The notes beneath the pieces are model-generated. The model worked only from the letters and a program-made list of their open reading frames with translations, was not told the origin of the DNA and did not search any database. Below, piece by piece: positions 7,807 through 16,426 of a stretch of 57,399 bases of DNA; position 1 is the stretch's first letter, and each line of letters begins with the position of its first letter. Source of the stretch: Phycisphaerae bacterium (GTDB lineage: Bacteria; Planctomycetota; Phycisphaerae; UBA1845; Fen-1342); assembly GCA_028279405.1 (NCBI GenBank), contig JANQNU010000046.1, positions 1 through 57,399 of the forward strand, given 5' to 3'. Position numbers and translations under genes: made by a program.

Positions 7807-9837
7807 TTATTCCTTGGTCCAGCGGTCGAGCCAGTCGAGCACGGTCTCGTGCCATTGGACGCTGTTGTGTGGTTTGAGAACCCAGTGGTTCTCGTCCGGG
7901 AAGTACAGGAGTCGGCTCGGGATGCCCTTGCGCTGCAGCGCGGTGAAGGTCGCGATTCCCTGCGTGTCCACAACGCGGTAGTCGAGTTGGCCGTGGATCA
8001 CGAGCATCGGCGTCTGCCATTTGTCGACATGGTTGATCGGACTGAAGCGATCGTACGCCGCCGTTCGCTGCCATTCGGGGCCGCCGTACTCCCATTCCGG
8101 GAACCACAGCTCCTCGGTATCGTAGTAGGCCATCCGCTCGTTGAAGATACCGTCGTGGTTGACGAGGCAGCGGAAACGCGTCGGCCAGTTGCCGGCGATC
8201 CAGTTGATCATGTAGCCGCCGTAGGACGCGCCGAGTGCGGCAACGTGCTCCCCGTCCATCCAGGGATAGCGTTCGAGCGCGGCTGCAAGTCCTTTTTGCA
8301 GGTCTTCCAGCGGTCTGTCGCCCCAATGACCGGAAATGGAATCGGTGAACGCTTGGCCGTATCCGGTCGAACCGTGAAAGTCGATCATGATCGCGGCGTA
8401 CCCGGCGCCGGCATAGAACTGCGGATTCCAGCGATAGTGAAAGTCGTTGCCGAATGAGCCCTGCGGGCCGCCGTGGACCAGGAACGCGATCGGATAACGA
8501 CGGTCCGGATTGAAGTCGACCGGCTTCACCACGTATGCGTAGACGGTCTCGTCGTTCCACCCCTTGAACGTGAATTGCTCAGGGGTGCCCATACGGACGG
8601 CCTCGAGCTTGGCGCGGTTGAAACGGGTGATGGGTTCCGGACGTTCGTTTGCGAGTCGATAGAGTTCGGTGGGACGTGTCAGTGACTGGAGCCCGAACAC
8701 GATTGCATCCTTAGCCGCTGCGATGCCGCGCACGGCGCCCGTTTCCACCAGAATCCGCGCATCGCCGCTCGTGGCATCGATCGCGAACATGGAGTGCTGG
8801 CCGTGATGGTCCGCGGCGCAGTAGATGGACCTCCCGTCGCGCGACCACACCAGTCCGTGCGGCGAGCGGTCCCATGGCTCGGTGAGCACGCGTGGCGTAC
8901 CGTTAGGCCAGTCCGCAACGACGATCCGGAAACGGTCCGCTTCGAAGCCGGGCCGTTTCATTGCCAGCCAGGCCAGTCGCTTGCCATCGTGCGAGAACGT
9001 CGGCGCTTTGAGGGTCGCGCTATTCTTCGGCGTCAGATTGGTCGGTGCATCGCTACCGTCGATGTTCACGCGATACAGGTCGAAATCGGTCGACCACGCC
9101 TCCTTGCGATCGGCGGTGCGGGCCGAGAAGACGACCGCCTTTCCGTCGGGCGTGAAGGTGAAATCGCTGTCACCGCCGAAGGGCTTGGACGGCACATCCG
9201 CCGGCATGCTTTTCATCAGCGCCGTCCACTTGCCGGTCTCGATCTCGTATGCGAACAGGTGTGATCGACGACCGTCCTTCCACGTATCCCAATGCCGAAC
9301 AAGTAACTGATCGTAGATCCTGCCGGTCGTAGGCGACTCCGTCTGCTCGTCCAGCAGGGTGCGCGTTTTGTCCGGATCGGATGCCTCCGGGAATACATCG
9401 AGGCTCAGGGCCAGATGCGTCCCGCGCGGTGACACGCGGAACGCGTTGATATCGAGCGGCAGGTTCGTGATCTGCTCCGCTTCGCCGCCGGCTAGGCTGA
9501 TCCGCCACACCTGCGTGGAGCCGGATCGGCGCGAAAGAAAGAAGAGCGCGTCACCGTCCGCCGACCAGTGTGGGCTGAAGCTGCTGCTCTCGTGATTGGT
9601 CAAGCGCCGAAGATCGTTGCCATCCGCGTTGCATACCCAAATGTCCGTCTGATGACCGTTCGCATCCATGTCGGTGACGCTGACCGTGAATGCGACGCGC
9701 GATCCGTCCGGCGACGCCAGTGGTCGTCCGACGCGATCCATCGCGAGCATGTCGTGAACGCCGAACGGATGCGTGTCGGCGGCTCGGGCCAGGACCGCAC
9801 ACAAAGCTACGAAGACAGGGATCGTCAGCCTGCGCAT
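7807..9837 (-). CDS. Secreted S9 family peptidase (prolyl oligopeptidase type)
   Basis: The protein has 676 residues from the ATG at 9837, chosen for GGAG 7 bases upstream and for the signal peptide MRRLTIPVFVALCAVLARA. The first ~400 residues form a TolB/WD-like propeller (SPDGSRVAF, SPHWSADGDALFF, SHDGKRLAW, WSRDGRSIY). The C-terminal alpha/beta-hydrolase domain holds the serine nucleophile in GASYGGY (about S538), the aspartate in HGQLDYRV (about D619) and the histidine in DENHW (about H651). This is the layout of dipeptidyl/acylaminoacyl peptidases that release N-terminal units from peptides, here probably outside the inner membrane. A second S9 peptidase of similar length lies at 38658-40781. 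Confidence 0.9.
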   Translation of the reverse strand: MRRLTIPVFVALCAVLARAADTHPFGVHDMLAMDRVGRPLASPDGSRVAFTVSVTDMDANGHQTDIWVCNADGNDLRRLTNHESSSFSPHWSADGDALFFLSRRSGSTQVWRISLAGGEAEQITNLPLDINAFRVSPRGTHLALSLDVFPEASDPDKTRTLLDEQTESPTTGRIYDQLLVRHWDTWKDGRRSHLFAYEIETGKWTALMKSMPADVPSKPFGGDSDFTFTPDGKAVVFSARTADRKEAWSTDFDLYRVNIDGSDAPTNLTPKNSATLKAPTFSHDGKRLAWLAMKRPGFEADRFRIVVADWPNGTPRVLTEPWDRSPHGLVWSRDGRSIYCAADHHGQHSMFAIDATSGDARILVETGAVRGIAAAKDAIVFGLQSLTRPTELYRLANERPEPITRFNRAKLEAVRMGTPEQFTFKGWNDETVYAYVVKPVDFNPDRRYPIAFLVHGGPQGSFGNDFHYRWNPQFYAGAGYAAIMIDFHGSTGYGQAFTDSISGHWGDRPLEDLQKGLAAALERYPWMDGEHVAALGASYGGYMINWIAGNWPTRFRCLVNHDGIFNERMAYYDTEELWFPEWEYGGPEWQRTAAYDRFSPINHVDKWQTPMLVIHGQLDYRVVDTQGIATFTALQRKGIPSRLLYFPDENHWVLKPHNSVQWHETVLDWLDRWTKE

Positions 9838-9926
9838 GAGACCACTCCGTATGTTGAAGTTCTTGTAAACCCGGTAGCGTAACCGGTTTGCAGAAGCGCT
9901 GCACGCGAAGGCTGATGTCTTCACGC

Positions 9927-10715
9927 TCAGGGTGCGTCTTCCGTCAATTTCCGCATCGTTTTTCCGCCGGCCTCGCGGATCTCGATCGACGGCGCCGGGC
10001 TCGCAGCGTTTACCACCACGCTCGGACCGTGTTCATCGCGGATCGCGAGCCCCTGCAACGATCCTTCGATGCCGGACCAGGGGGTGCCTTTGTTGGCATG
10101 TCCGACGAACGTTTGACGGGTGCCTTTGTCGTCCCGCACCAACATGCCGACCGAGCCATCGTCGAAGAGGAACAGATTGAGGCCCTCGCGGTTGGGGTGA
10201 TCCAAGCCGAATCCGACTGCCCGTCCGGGGAAGTGACTCCAGCCGGAGCGCTCGAAGCCTTGTTCGTCGTTGATCGCGAATCCGATCGAAGGCGCGACCC
10301 GTCGACCAACGTTCGGGTCCGGCTGCGGAACGCCGAACGAAATTCGATCGTGCCCCTTTTCGTCGAGGATGACCATCCCGGTCGGGTTGTGCTCGAGCCG
10401 CTTGTACCAATCCATGTTAGGGTAGCGGTCTCCCCACGCCTTCTTGGCCTTCGCGAAATCGGTACGGATCCGATGGTCGACTTTGGGAACCGGCGCACCG
10501 ATTAGGATTCGTTCTCGCCCTTCGGCGTCCTCCACGATCAGGCCCCTGACGCGCAGCACGGGCGGTGTCGATGTTTCGTCGTTGTGTTTGGAATGGACAA
10601 AGCCGCCGACGAACAATGCGAGTACCGTCGTGGCGAGCGCAGCCGCCTGTAGCCAGAGGCGCCGTCGAAGCTGGAGCAGCTGATCCTGAACCTGAAGACA
10701 GTTCGTGCAGCTCAT
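9927..10715 (-). CDS. Membrane-anchored protein of unknown function
   Basis: The protein has 262 residues from the ATG at 10715, with GGGAG 8 bases upstream; the longer frame to 10781 has no such signal. The N-terminus MSCTNC contains a CxxC and is followed by a short basic coiled segment and one membrane helix (about 20-42, LWLQAAALATTVLALFVGGF). The outer part is a string of beta-hairpin repeats with alternating phrases such as GMVILDEKGHDRISFG, LNLFLFDDGSVGMLV and GLAIRDEHGPSVVV. I have seen similar repeats in uncharacterised proteins of environmental bacteria but know no function. It ends 89 bases upstream of the S9 peptidase start on the same strand, so co-transcription is possible. Confidence 0.7.
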   Translation of the reverse strand: MSCTNCLQVQDQLLQLRRRLWLQAAALATTVLALFVGGFVHSKHNDETSTPPVLRVRGLIVEDAEGRERILIGAPVPKVDHRIRTDFAKAKKAWGDRYPNMDWYKRLEHNPTGMVILDEKGHDRISFGVPQPDPNVGRRVAPSIGFAINDEQGFERSGWSHFPGRAVGFGLDHPNREGLNLFLFDDGSVGMLVRDDKGTRQTFVGHANKGTPWSGIEGSLQGLAIRDEHGPSVVVNAASPAPSIEIREAGGKTMRKLTEDAP

Positions 10716-10877
10716 CGGGAATCTCCCTCGAAGGTATTGCCCGCGAACTCGTAGACTCTCAGGCGATAACGATCGTGTCAACGATTTTTCGGCGCGTCGG
10801 ATGGCCAGTTCGCAGGGATCGTGAGGGCCTTTCGGCCGATCGTTGGACGGCCGCTACGAAAGTTGCGTGGCGCCCTC

Positions 10878-10883
10878 TATAAT
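10878..10883 (+). promoter_or_regulatory. TATAAT -10 box directly before an ATG
   Basis: A perfect TATAAT ends 8 bases before the ATG at 10892. Transcription would start at or next to the start codon, and no Shine-Dalgarno is present. A matching -35 at 16-18 bases is poor (TACGAA region). This fits a leaderless mRNA. Confidence 0.45.
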
Positions 10884-10891
10884 CCGGCTCC

Positions 10892-11938
10892 ATGACAGAA
10901 GATCAAATTGGACAAATCTGCGCGCTCGGGGCGGCCATCACGTGGGCCGGCGGGCTCGTGCTGTTTAAGCGGTGTACCGAGCACATCTCGCCGATGGCGC
11001 TCAACCTGTTCAAGAACAGCTTCGCATTGCTGCTGTTCATTCCCACGATTCTGGTGCTGCCGCTGTGGACGGAGTACGCAACCACCGGCGCGCTGCGAGC
11101 CCTGACGCGATATGACCTTGCTATTCTCGCGATTAGCGGAGTGATCGGCATCGGGCTCGCGGATACGTTGTTCTTCTACGGGTTGCGGATCATCGGCGTC
11201 GGCCTGACGACCATCGTAGACTGCACCTATACGCCGTTCGTGCTGCTGTTCTCGTGGCTGTTGATCAGTGAACGACTCGAGACTGTTCACTTCGTGGGAG
11301 CTTCGCTGATCATCGTTGGATTGCTGGTTTCCAGCCGAGTACACCCGCCGGCCGGTCGGACGCGCCGGGAGCTGATCATCGGGATGTCTGCGACGGTCGG
11401 CTCGATCGGCATGATGGCGTACGGCATCGTGCTGGCGCGGCCGGTGCTGCAGGGCGCGGATCTGGTCTGGGCGACCGCGATTCGCCTTTTGGCGGGCACG
11501 CTCTTCCTCATGTTTCTGACACTGTTCATGCCCCGGGAATGGGGTGCGTGGCGCGGCTTTACACGCCGGGACATCTGGGCGTTCAGCATTCCGGGCTCGT
11601 TGCTGGGCGCGTACGTCTGCCTGCTGTTTTGGGTGGCCGGCTTCAAATACGGGGACAATAGCGGGATCGTCGCCGTGCTGAACCAGACGTCGGCGTTCTT
11701 TGCCATCATCCTCGCCGCGATCTTTCTCAAGGAGACCATGACGCGTCGCAAGCTGATGGCCATCGGCTTGGCCCTGACCGGCGTGCTGACGATTTGGAGC
11801 CCGAAACTGTTCGCGCCTTCAGCCGGCCAGGAGTTGCACGAGCAACTGCCGGCGCTGTCCGCGTCGCCGATGCTCCCAGAGGTAGACTCCCTGCCACGTT
11901 CCCAGCCCGAGCCGGCCGTCGTCGATCGGAATGGATAG
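10892..11938 (+). CDS. EamA/DMT-family membrane transporter
   Basis: The protein has 348 residues, almost wholly hydrophobic up to about residue 308, with ten predicted membrane helices in two EamA repeats (about 8-150 and 165-305). The first begins IGQICALGAAITWAGGLVLFKRC; the second carries NQTSAFFAIILAAIFLKE, a typical second-repeat signature. The family exports or imports small metabolites such as amino acids; the substrate cannot be told. The ATG at 10892 has no Shine-Dalgarno and follows a TATAAT closely, suggesting a leaderless transcript. The last ~39 residues are polar and unlike the family; that stretch is read antisense through the conserved end of the yjbQ gene (120-base overlap). 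Confidence 0.85.
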   Translation: MTEDQIGQICALGAAITWAGGLVLFKRCTEHISPMALNLFKNSFALLLFIPTILVLPLWTEYATTGALRALTRYDLAILAISGVIGIGLADTLFFYGLRIIGVGLTTIVDCTYTPFVLLFSWLLISERLETVHFVGASLIIVGLLVSSRVHPPAGRTRRELIIGMSATVGSIGMMAYGIVLARPVLQGADLVWATAIRLLAGTLFLMFLTLFMPREWGAWRGFTRRDIWAFSIPGSLLGAYVCLLFWVAGFKYGDNSGIVAVLNQTSAFFAIILAAIFLKETMTRRKLMAIGLALTGVLTIWSPKLFAPSAGQELHEQLPALSASPMLPEVDSLPRSQPEPAVVDRNG

Positions 11939-12232
11939 TGAGGTCGCCGTCAGCGCGGCCTTGATATGCGCCGGCATGTCATCCGGACCTTCGGACACAT
12001 GCGAGTATAGCGGGTCCTGTTCCGGGACGAGCCGGTCGAACCAGGCTTGCAAGTCACGTCGAGCGCTCGGGTCGGCGTTTTCCTGGATGACGAGACTCGC
12101 CGACGTGTGTCGAACGAACAAGGTACACAATCCGACAGATACGCCGGCGTCTGCAACGGTTCGTGCGACGACGTCGGTGATTTCGTGCAGCCCTTGTCCG
12201 GGGGTGTCGATGAACAGTGGGATTGTCGGCAT
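11819..12232 (-). CDS. yjbQ: YjbQ/UPF0047 family protein
   Basis: The protein has 137 residues from the ATG at 12232, picked because AAGGA lies 7-8 bases upstream and because the length equals the family norm of about 135-140; the frame opens at 12301 but the added residues are not conserved. Family marks are FVRHTSASLVIQEN with its histidine and serines, the NADP that follows, the HI..AL stretch, and the end GLGTWQGVYLWEHRRRGQ. Proteins of this fold have been linked to weak thiamine-phosphate synthase activity and bind a metal through conserved histidines; the physiological role is unsettled. The 3' 120 bases overlap the transporter gene on the other strand. Confidence 0.88.
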   Translation of the reverse strand: MPTIPLFIDTPGQGLHEITDVVARTVADAGVSVGLCTLFVRHTSASLVIQENADPSARRDLQAWFDRLVPEQDPLYSHVSEGPDDMPAHIKAALTATSLSIPIDDGRLGLGTWQGVYLWEHRRRGQRRQLLVQLLAG

Positions 12233-12380
12233 CAACCCGTCCTTGACCCCGGATGATCGATACCGAGCGGCTTCAGTTCGAAACGGCGCATCATCTCCCA
12301 CGGTCGGAATACGTGCGCCGTGTGGCTTCCATGCTGAAACCCGCGGCCGGCTGGTGGGTACAACGGTGTAGGAGGCGTCA

Positions 12381-13427
12381 ATGTCATTCGTACTCGTACT
12401 CTATGCGTTATTCTGGCAGTCGGCGACTGTCGGCGTCGGGTCGCCCGGGCCGCCGATCGTCGTCAGCGAGTGGATTGTGCATGAGCAGTTGGCCACGCAG
12501 AACGGGCGGGTTCGGCTGCTGATGTTCGTCGATCTCGACGCAGATACGCGCCACGCGGAGTGGCAGCGCATGAAGGGGCTGGCCGAATTGCTGCGCGACC
12601 GCGGCGTCGTGCTCGTGATTTGCACGGCGCCTCCCGAAGCTGCGCGGGAGTATCACCAGACGCACCAGGGGGATTGGCCGGACAACCTTGCACTGGCCCG
12701 CGACGCCGCCGACCGGACGCGCCGCGCCTATTGTGATCCGGTGGGCGTTGCCTATCTGCCGTATCTGTTTGTTGTCGATGCGCGCGGGATGCTCGCATGG
12801 CACGGGCACCCGCAGTCGCCGCCAACGGATGAGATCGTGCAGGCACTGATCGACGGACGTTACGACGCCGATCGCGCACGCGCTCTGGTTCGCGCCGAGC
12901 GCACCGCGGACCGTCTACAGGCAATGTTCGAGCAGGCGTTTGCCCTGCAACGCTGGGACGTGGCATTGCGGCTTGTCGATGAGCTGTTGACGACCGACGC
13001 GCCGAAGCCACAGTTGCTGCGCCATAAGCTCGCGCTGCTGCTTGGCCCGTTGCGTCGGGTTCAGGAGGCCGAGCGCTTGGTCACTGCCGTTCTCGACCGC
13101 TACGGCGGTGATGCCAAGCTGCTCAACACGCTGGCCTGGGATCTGCTCAACCAGCCGCAGGCCTTTCGACGATCGCCACGAGTCGCGGTCGAGCTTGCCC
13201 GTGCGGCGCTGGCGGCGGCGGCGAAGACCGACGCGCCAGTGCTCGACACGTATGCGCTGGCGATGTACCGCATTGGCGCGATCGACGAAGCGGTTGCGCG
13301 TCAACGACAAGCTGTCGAGCACGCGTCCGACACCGAGCGTCCGGCCTACGCCGACACGCTCGCGTTTTACGAACGGTGCGCGGCATTGCGCGCCGATATC
13401 CCCCGCACGACGACCCTCCCGCGCTAA
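12381..13427 (+). CDS. Thioredoxin-fold protein with helical repeat tail
   Basis: The protein has 348 residues. The ATG at 12381 follows AGGAGG at the proper distance. A hydrophobic N-terminus (MSFVLVLYALFWQSATVG) may be a signal sequence. Residues about 25-150 look like a TlpA/AhpC-type thioredoxin fold (RLLMFVDLDADTR, then DPVGVAYLPYLFVVDARGMLAWHG, with a cis-proline position at LP), but the active-site CxxC is absent, so it is unlikely to be an oxidoreductase. The rest is helical, with TPR-like segments around LLNTLAWDLLNQP and APVLDTYALAMYRIGAIDEAV. It may act as a scaffold outside the membrane; this is an inference. It converges on the next gene with 27 bases between stops. Confidence 0.7.
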   Translation: MSFVLVLYALFWQSATVGVGSPGPPIVVSEWIVHEQLATQNGRVRLLMFVDLDADTRHAEWQRMKGLAELLRDRGVVLVICTAPPEAAREYHQTHQGDWPDNLALARDAADRTRRAYCDPVGVAYLPYLFVVDARGMLAWHGHPQSPPTDEIVQALIDGRYDADRARALVRAERTADRLQAMFEQAFALQRWDVALRLVDELLTTDAPKPQLLRHKLALLLGPLRRVQEAERLVTAVLDRYGGDAKLLNTLAWDLLNQPQAFRRSPRVAVELARAALAAAAKTDAPVLDTYALAMYRIGAIDEAVARQRQAVEHASDTERPAYADTLAFYERCAALRADIPRTTTLPR

Positions 13428-13454
13428 GCGTCGCACCTGCGATCTTGTCGGGCA

Positions 13455-14837
13455 TCAGCGTGCCGGGGCCGGACCGTTCGCGGCCCGCTGCAACGCAGCG
13501 TAGTCGTGCAGGTCGACGTCCTTGTCGTCGTCGAGATCCACGCAGGGGCAGGCCCGGTCAGTCCAGAGGACGGTTACGCCGGTCAGGCAGCTGGCCATGC
13601 CTGTCAGGTCAGCAATCGTGACGTTTCCATCAAGTGTCCAGTCGCCGGTTTCGCAAGGTGGCAGGAGGACGCGAGCGACGCGCAGCCCGACGACCGGCCG
13701 AGTGCTGGCGGGACTGATATCCCCGCGATTGGCGGCGCTGACCTGTCGGATGTTGGATCGGTAGCTGCCGCCGGCGATGGCCCGGTCGGGTGCGGGGCGT
13801 ACTGAGATCTCTACACGGTCGGTGAGAAATTCCCAGACATTGCCGGACATGTCGAAGATGCCGAACCGATTGTCGTTCGGGTTGGTCGCAAACGAGCCGT
13901 CTTGGAGGCTGCCGTCGTAGTACCCCACCGGCGTCGTTGCGATGACTGCGGCGATCGGACTGTCGAAGGGGTCTCCGCTGTCACGGTAATTGGCATCCAT
14001 ATCGACCAACGGGTCGCGTCCGAAGGCGTGCAGCCAATGGTTCGGCGGTACGGTGTGTTCCTCGAAGGATCCGACGAAGAACGTCCGGGGCGTGTCGGGG
14101 GCATCCGGGTGCCACGCGGCGGCCTTGAACCACTCGTTGAACCGCCGCGGGACCGCGTTGGTCGGGCCGACGGCCGTGCCTCCCTGGTCCATGAGCAGGC
14201 GGTATCCGCGGTAGTCGCGGACGAGCGCGGCGCGCTCGAGCGGGTTGAGCGCGCGCGCGATGTTGGTTGCCGATTGGGTACCGCCCACGTCGCTGCCGAT
14301 CGTGATCGGAAACCAGTCGGTCTCCGCCGACCCTTCGGCGTAGCAGCGTTGATCGAGGCCGATCGACTCCGAAATCGTCAGCCAGTTGCAGTATTTGGCG
14401 GCGCCGATCCAGCTCATTCCGACGGCCGGATGCTCTTCCTTACCGGCCACCGGTGCATAGCGCGCTCCGACGATCGCCGCAGGATCGTACAGGATCAGAC
14501 TGCGGGATCGGTCGAAGACACCGTCGACGACGGAGCTGCCGCCGACGAGCAGTCCGACGTCGCCCGGTTCGAGCGGTGTTCGCCAACGAAGGTTGTCACC
14601 GCGCTCATTGCCGAATCCGGGATTCTGTGTTTCGTTGTGGAACTCGGCATCGTTCAGGAAGGCTACGTACTGCGCATTGGTCACCTCGAACGCGCCGACG
14701 TGAAATGTGTACACGGGACCGTCAGGCTGGCGGTCGTCGCCGGGTACGGGAACCAGCACGATCTGGCCAGTCGAGGGCCAAGCGGCACTTGCGACGACTC
14801 CTACCACCAGCGCGGCGCGGCAGCATTTCATTCGCAT
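13455..14837 (-). CDS. Secreted FGE/SUMF1-like protein with dockerin-like tail
   Basis: The protein has 460 residues. The start ATG at 14837 has AAGGAG 7 bases upstream, and the signal peptide ends near STGQ. Residues about 30-390 match the formylglycine-generating-enzyme fold: FEVTNAQYVAFLND near the start, GMSWIGAAKYCNWL, NRFGIFDMSGNVWEF, and AIAGGSYRSN...VGLRVAR at the end. Active FGEs carry a cysteine pair just after the GGSY motif; here that stretch (RSNIRQVSAANRGD) has none, so sulfatase activation is not expected and a binding role is more likely. The last ~65 residues (GDWTLDGNVTIADL, then DLDDDKDVDLHDYAALQ) form a duplicated calcium-type dockerin-like segment. The following minus-strand gene upstream (14885-16015) has the same tail type. 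Confidence 0.85.
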   Translation of the reverse strand: MRMKCCRAALVVGVVASAAWPSTGQIVLVPVPGDDRQPDGPVYTFHVGAFEVTNAQYVAFLNDAEFHNETQNPGFGNERGDNLRWRTPLEPGDVGLLVGGSSVVDGVFDRSRSLILYDPAAIVGARYAPVAGKEEHPAVGMSWIGAAKYCNWLTISESIGLDQRCYAEGSAETDWFPITIGSDVGGTQSATNIARALNPLERAALVRDYRGYRLLMDQGGTAVGPTNAVPRRFNEWFKAAAWHPDAPDTPRTFFVGSFEEHTVPPNHWLHAFGRDPLVDMDANYRDSGDPFDSPIAAVIATTPVGYYDGSLQDGSFATNPNDNRFGIFDMSGNVWEFLTDRVEISVRPAPDRAIAGGSYRSNIRQVSAANRGDISPASTRPVVGLRVARVLLPPCETGDWTLDGNVTIADLTGMASCLTGVTVLWTDRACPCVDLDDDKDVDLHDYAALQRAANGPAPAR

Positions 14838-14884
14838 TCCGGTACTCCTTCTCGCTCCGGGTAACGTTCGTTGTGGTGCTCGCG

Positions 14885-16015
14885 CTACTGCACGCGTCGC
14901 TGCATCTCGGCGAAATCGAGCAGGTCGGCATCATTGTCAAAGTCGGTATCCGAGCACGCGCAGCCCTTCTCCAGCGGGGACTCCGGGCCTCCCGAACAGC
15001 CGGCAAACTCCTCGAGATCGGCGGTCGTGATGGACCGATCGTTGTTGCAATCGCCTCCGATCGGAACGAGCCGGACATTTTCGAGGGCGCCATAACCGCG
15101 GGTGTTGTCGAGCGTTTCCAGAATGGCGCCGGCGATCGAGACGCGGAACAGCCCGCGGCCCTGGCCTACGCTGATTTCGCTGGTGACCAGGAACGTGCCG
15201 TCGGCCAACCGGTGGACGCCGTTGGGCGCGCGGAATGCGAAGCTGTCGATCAGTTCGCCGGTCGGACTGAAGATGGACACACCTGGGCCGTGGGCGACGA
15301 CGACGTCTCCGTTCGGCATCACGTCGATGTCGGTGATGTCGCCGGTGACGTTGGCCTCCGAGAACAAAGCGATGAAGGCACCGCTACCCGGGTCGAACAG
15401 CTTCAGCCGTCGTGCACCGATGTCGCCGACCAGCAGCGCGCCGTCGCCCAATACGGCCATGGCGTACGGTTGATCCAGCGCGGGCGGCGGCTGCATGCCG
15501 ACGATGAACTCTCCGTCGGGACTGGAACCGGCAGGCGTCCGATTGAGGAACCGAAATCGGTGGACGTTGTCGCCTGTCCAGTCGGATGTGAACAGGAATC
15601 CTCCGTCGGCGCTACGCGCGATACCGCGGATGTTGTTTACGATCGGGCCCTCGAGATAGTTGCCGAGAAAGTTGCCGTGGTCGTCGTATTGCGCGATTTT
15701 GTCGCCAATCGGCTGTGCGACCAGGACCGTCCGATTGGGGCCGGGTTGGATGTCCGTTGCCGGCAGTAGCATTCCGTTGTTGGGAAAGTCGCGTGGAACG
15801 AACGTCGCTTGTACGGCCCCGGTCATCGGATTGAGAATACGAATGGTTGCCGGGAGCCCGTCCGATTGCGCGATTGCGAGTAGCGCTTCGGTGTCGATGG
15901 TCGATCGCGGGGGGTCGTCAGGTCCCTGCGCGGGGCTGGACGGCGCGGTTATCGACACCATGCCCGCTAGCACAATCGACCAGGTCGCGATCTTCGTCAC
16001 GCTGCCAGTGCTCAT
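14885..16015 (-). CDS. Secreted NHL-like propeller with dockerin-like tail
   Basis: The protein has 376 residues from the ATG at 16015, chosen because GGAG lies 6-7 bases upstream and a signal peptide follows (TKIATWSIVLAGMVSITAPSSPAQG). The in-frame ATG at 16027 and the longer frame to 16174 lack these. The body is a beta-propeller with blades such as DKIAQYDDHGNFLGNY, FLFTSDWTGDNVHRF, RRLKLFDPGSGAFIALF and SIFSPTGELIDSF. The last ~57 residues (GDCNNDRSITTADLEEFAGC ... DTDFDNDADLLDFAEMQR) are a two-part dockerin-like segment with acidic calcium-loop residues. It lies 47 bases upstream of the FGE-like gene on the same strand, so the two may be co-expressed and share an attachment site. Confidence 0.78.
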   Translation of the reverse strand: MSTGSVTKIATWSIVLAGMVSITAPSSPAQGPDDPPRSTIDTEALLAIAQSDGLPATIRILNPMTGAVQATFVPRDFPNNGMLLPATDIQPGPNRTVLVAQPIGDKIAQYDDHGNFLGNYLEGPIVNNIRGIARSADGGFLFTSDWTGDNVHRFRFLNRTPAGSSPDGEFIVGMQPPPALDQPYAMAVLGDGALLVGDIGARRLKLFDPGSGAFIALFSEANVTGDITDIDVMPNGDVVVAHGPGVSIFSPTGELIDSFAFRAPNGVHRLADGTFLVTSEISVGQGRGLFRVSIAGAILETLDNTRGYGALENVRLVPIGGDCNNDRSITTADLEEFAGCSGGPESPLEKGCACSDTDFDNDADLLDFAEMQRRVQ

Positions 16016-16282
16016 CTGTTGCTCCATTGGGGTAGGCCCGGATGCGTATACCATCCACCTTGATGCCGCGCGTGGTTCTGCGGTACCTGTTCTTGCGCAG
16101 ATGCTTCGTGAGTGAACAATACGCCCGTCCACACTCTTGTGCTCAAGGCGGACCGGCCCGTGGCGTGTCGGCACGTGTGTGCCCCGTCGGCTTCTTTCCC
16201 CCCCTCCAGTTGTGAATGTAGCCGATTCGTGACGAGCGAATCAAGCAAATGCCGGCAAACGCTGCGGAGCGCGGATCTTTTC

Positions 16283-16311
16283 TTGACCGCCGGTGTGTCG
16301 GTCGATAGGAT
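16283..16311 (+). promoter_or_regulatory. Sigma-70 type promoter of methionine operon
   Basis: TTGACC (16283-16288) and TAGGAT (16306-16311) are separated by exactly 17 bases. The -35 matches consensus at 5 of 6 positions and the -10 at 4 of 6. Transcription would begin near 16318, just before the riboswitch aptamer, leaving an untranslated leader of about 209 bases ahead of the ATG at 16527. Confidence 0.6.
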
Positions 16312-16319
16312 ACTTCGAA

Positions 16320-16426
16320 CTTGCATCAAGAGTCCCGGGATGCCAATAAACGGTCCCGGGCGGCAACCGAGCGGGTGTGACCCTGCCACGGTGCCGAATC
16401 CAGCCTAGGCGTAGGTATGATGCGGG
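16320..16426 (+). promoter_or_regulatory. SAM riboswitch (SAM-I/SAM-IV clan) aptamer
   Basis: The leader folds as a SAM riboswitch. P1 is GCATCA (16323-16328) with TGATGC (16418-16423), extended outward by G-U pairs. AAGAG follows the 5' strand, as in SAM-I. P2 pairs CCCGGG (16334-16339) with CCCGGG (16355-16360). The core GGCAACC is at 16362-16368. P3 pairs GGGT (16373-16376) with ACCC (16380-16383). The second core GGTGCCGAATCC is at 16390-16401, the counterpart of the SAM-I GGTGC-AATTCC. P4 is CCTA-GGCG-TAGG (16404-16415). The P2 loop CGG (16351-16353) could pair with CCG (16394-16396) as the pseudoknot. There is no obvious kink-turn in P2, so it may be a SAM-IV or SAM-I/IV variant. Its place before methionine genes fits. 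Confidence 0.85.

Noticed and set aside
14453-15769. 438-codon plus-strand frame spanning two secreted-protein genes
   Set aside because: It crosses the boundary of two conserved minus-strand genes and lacks start signals.
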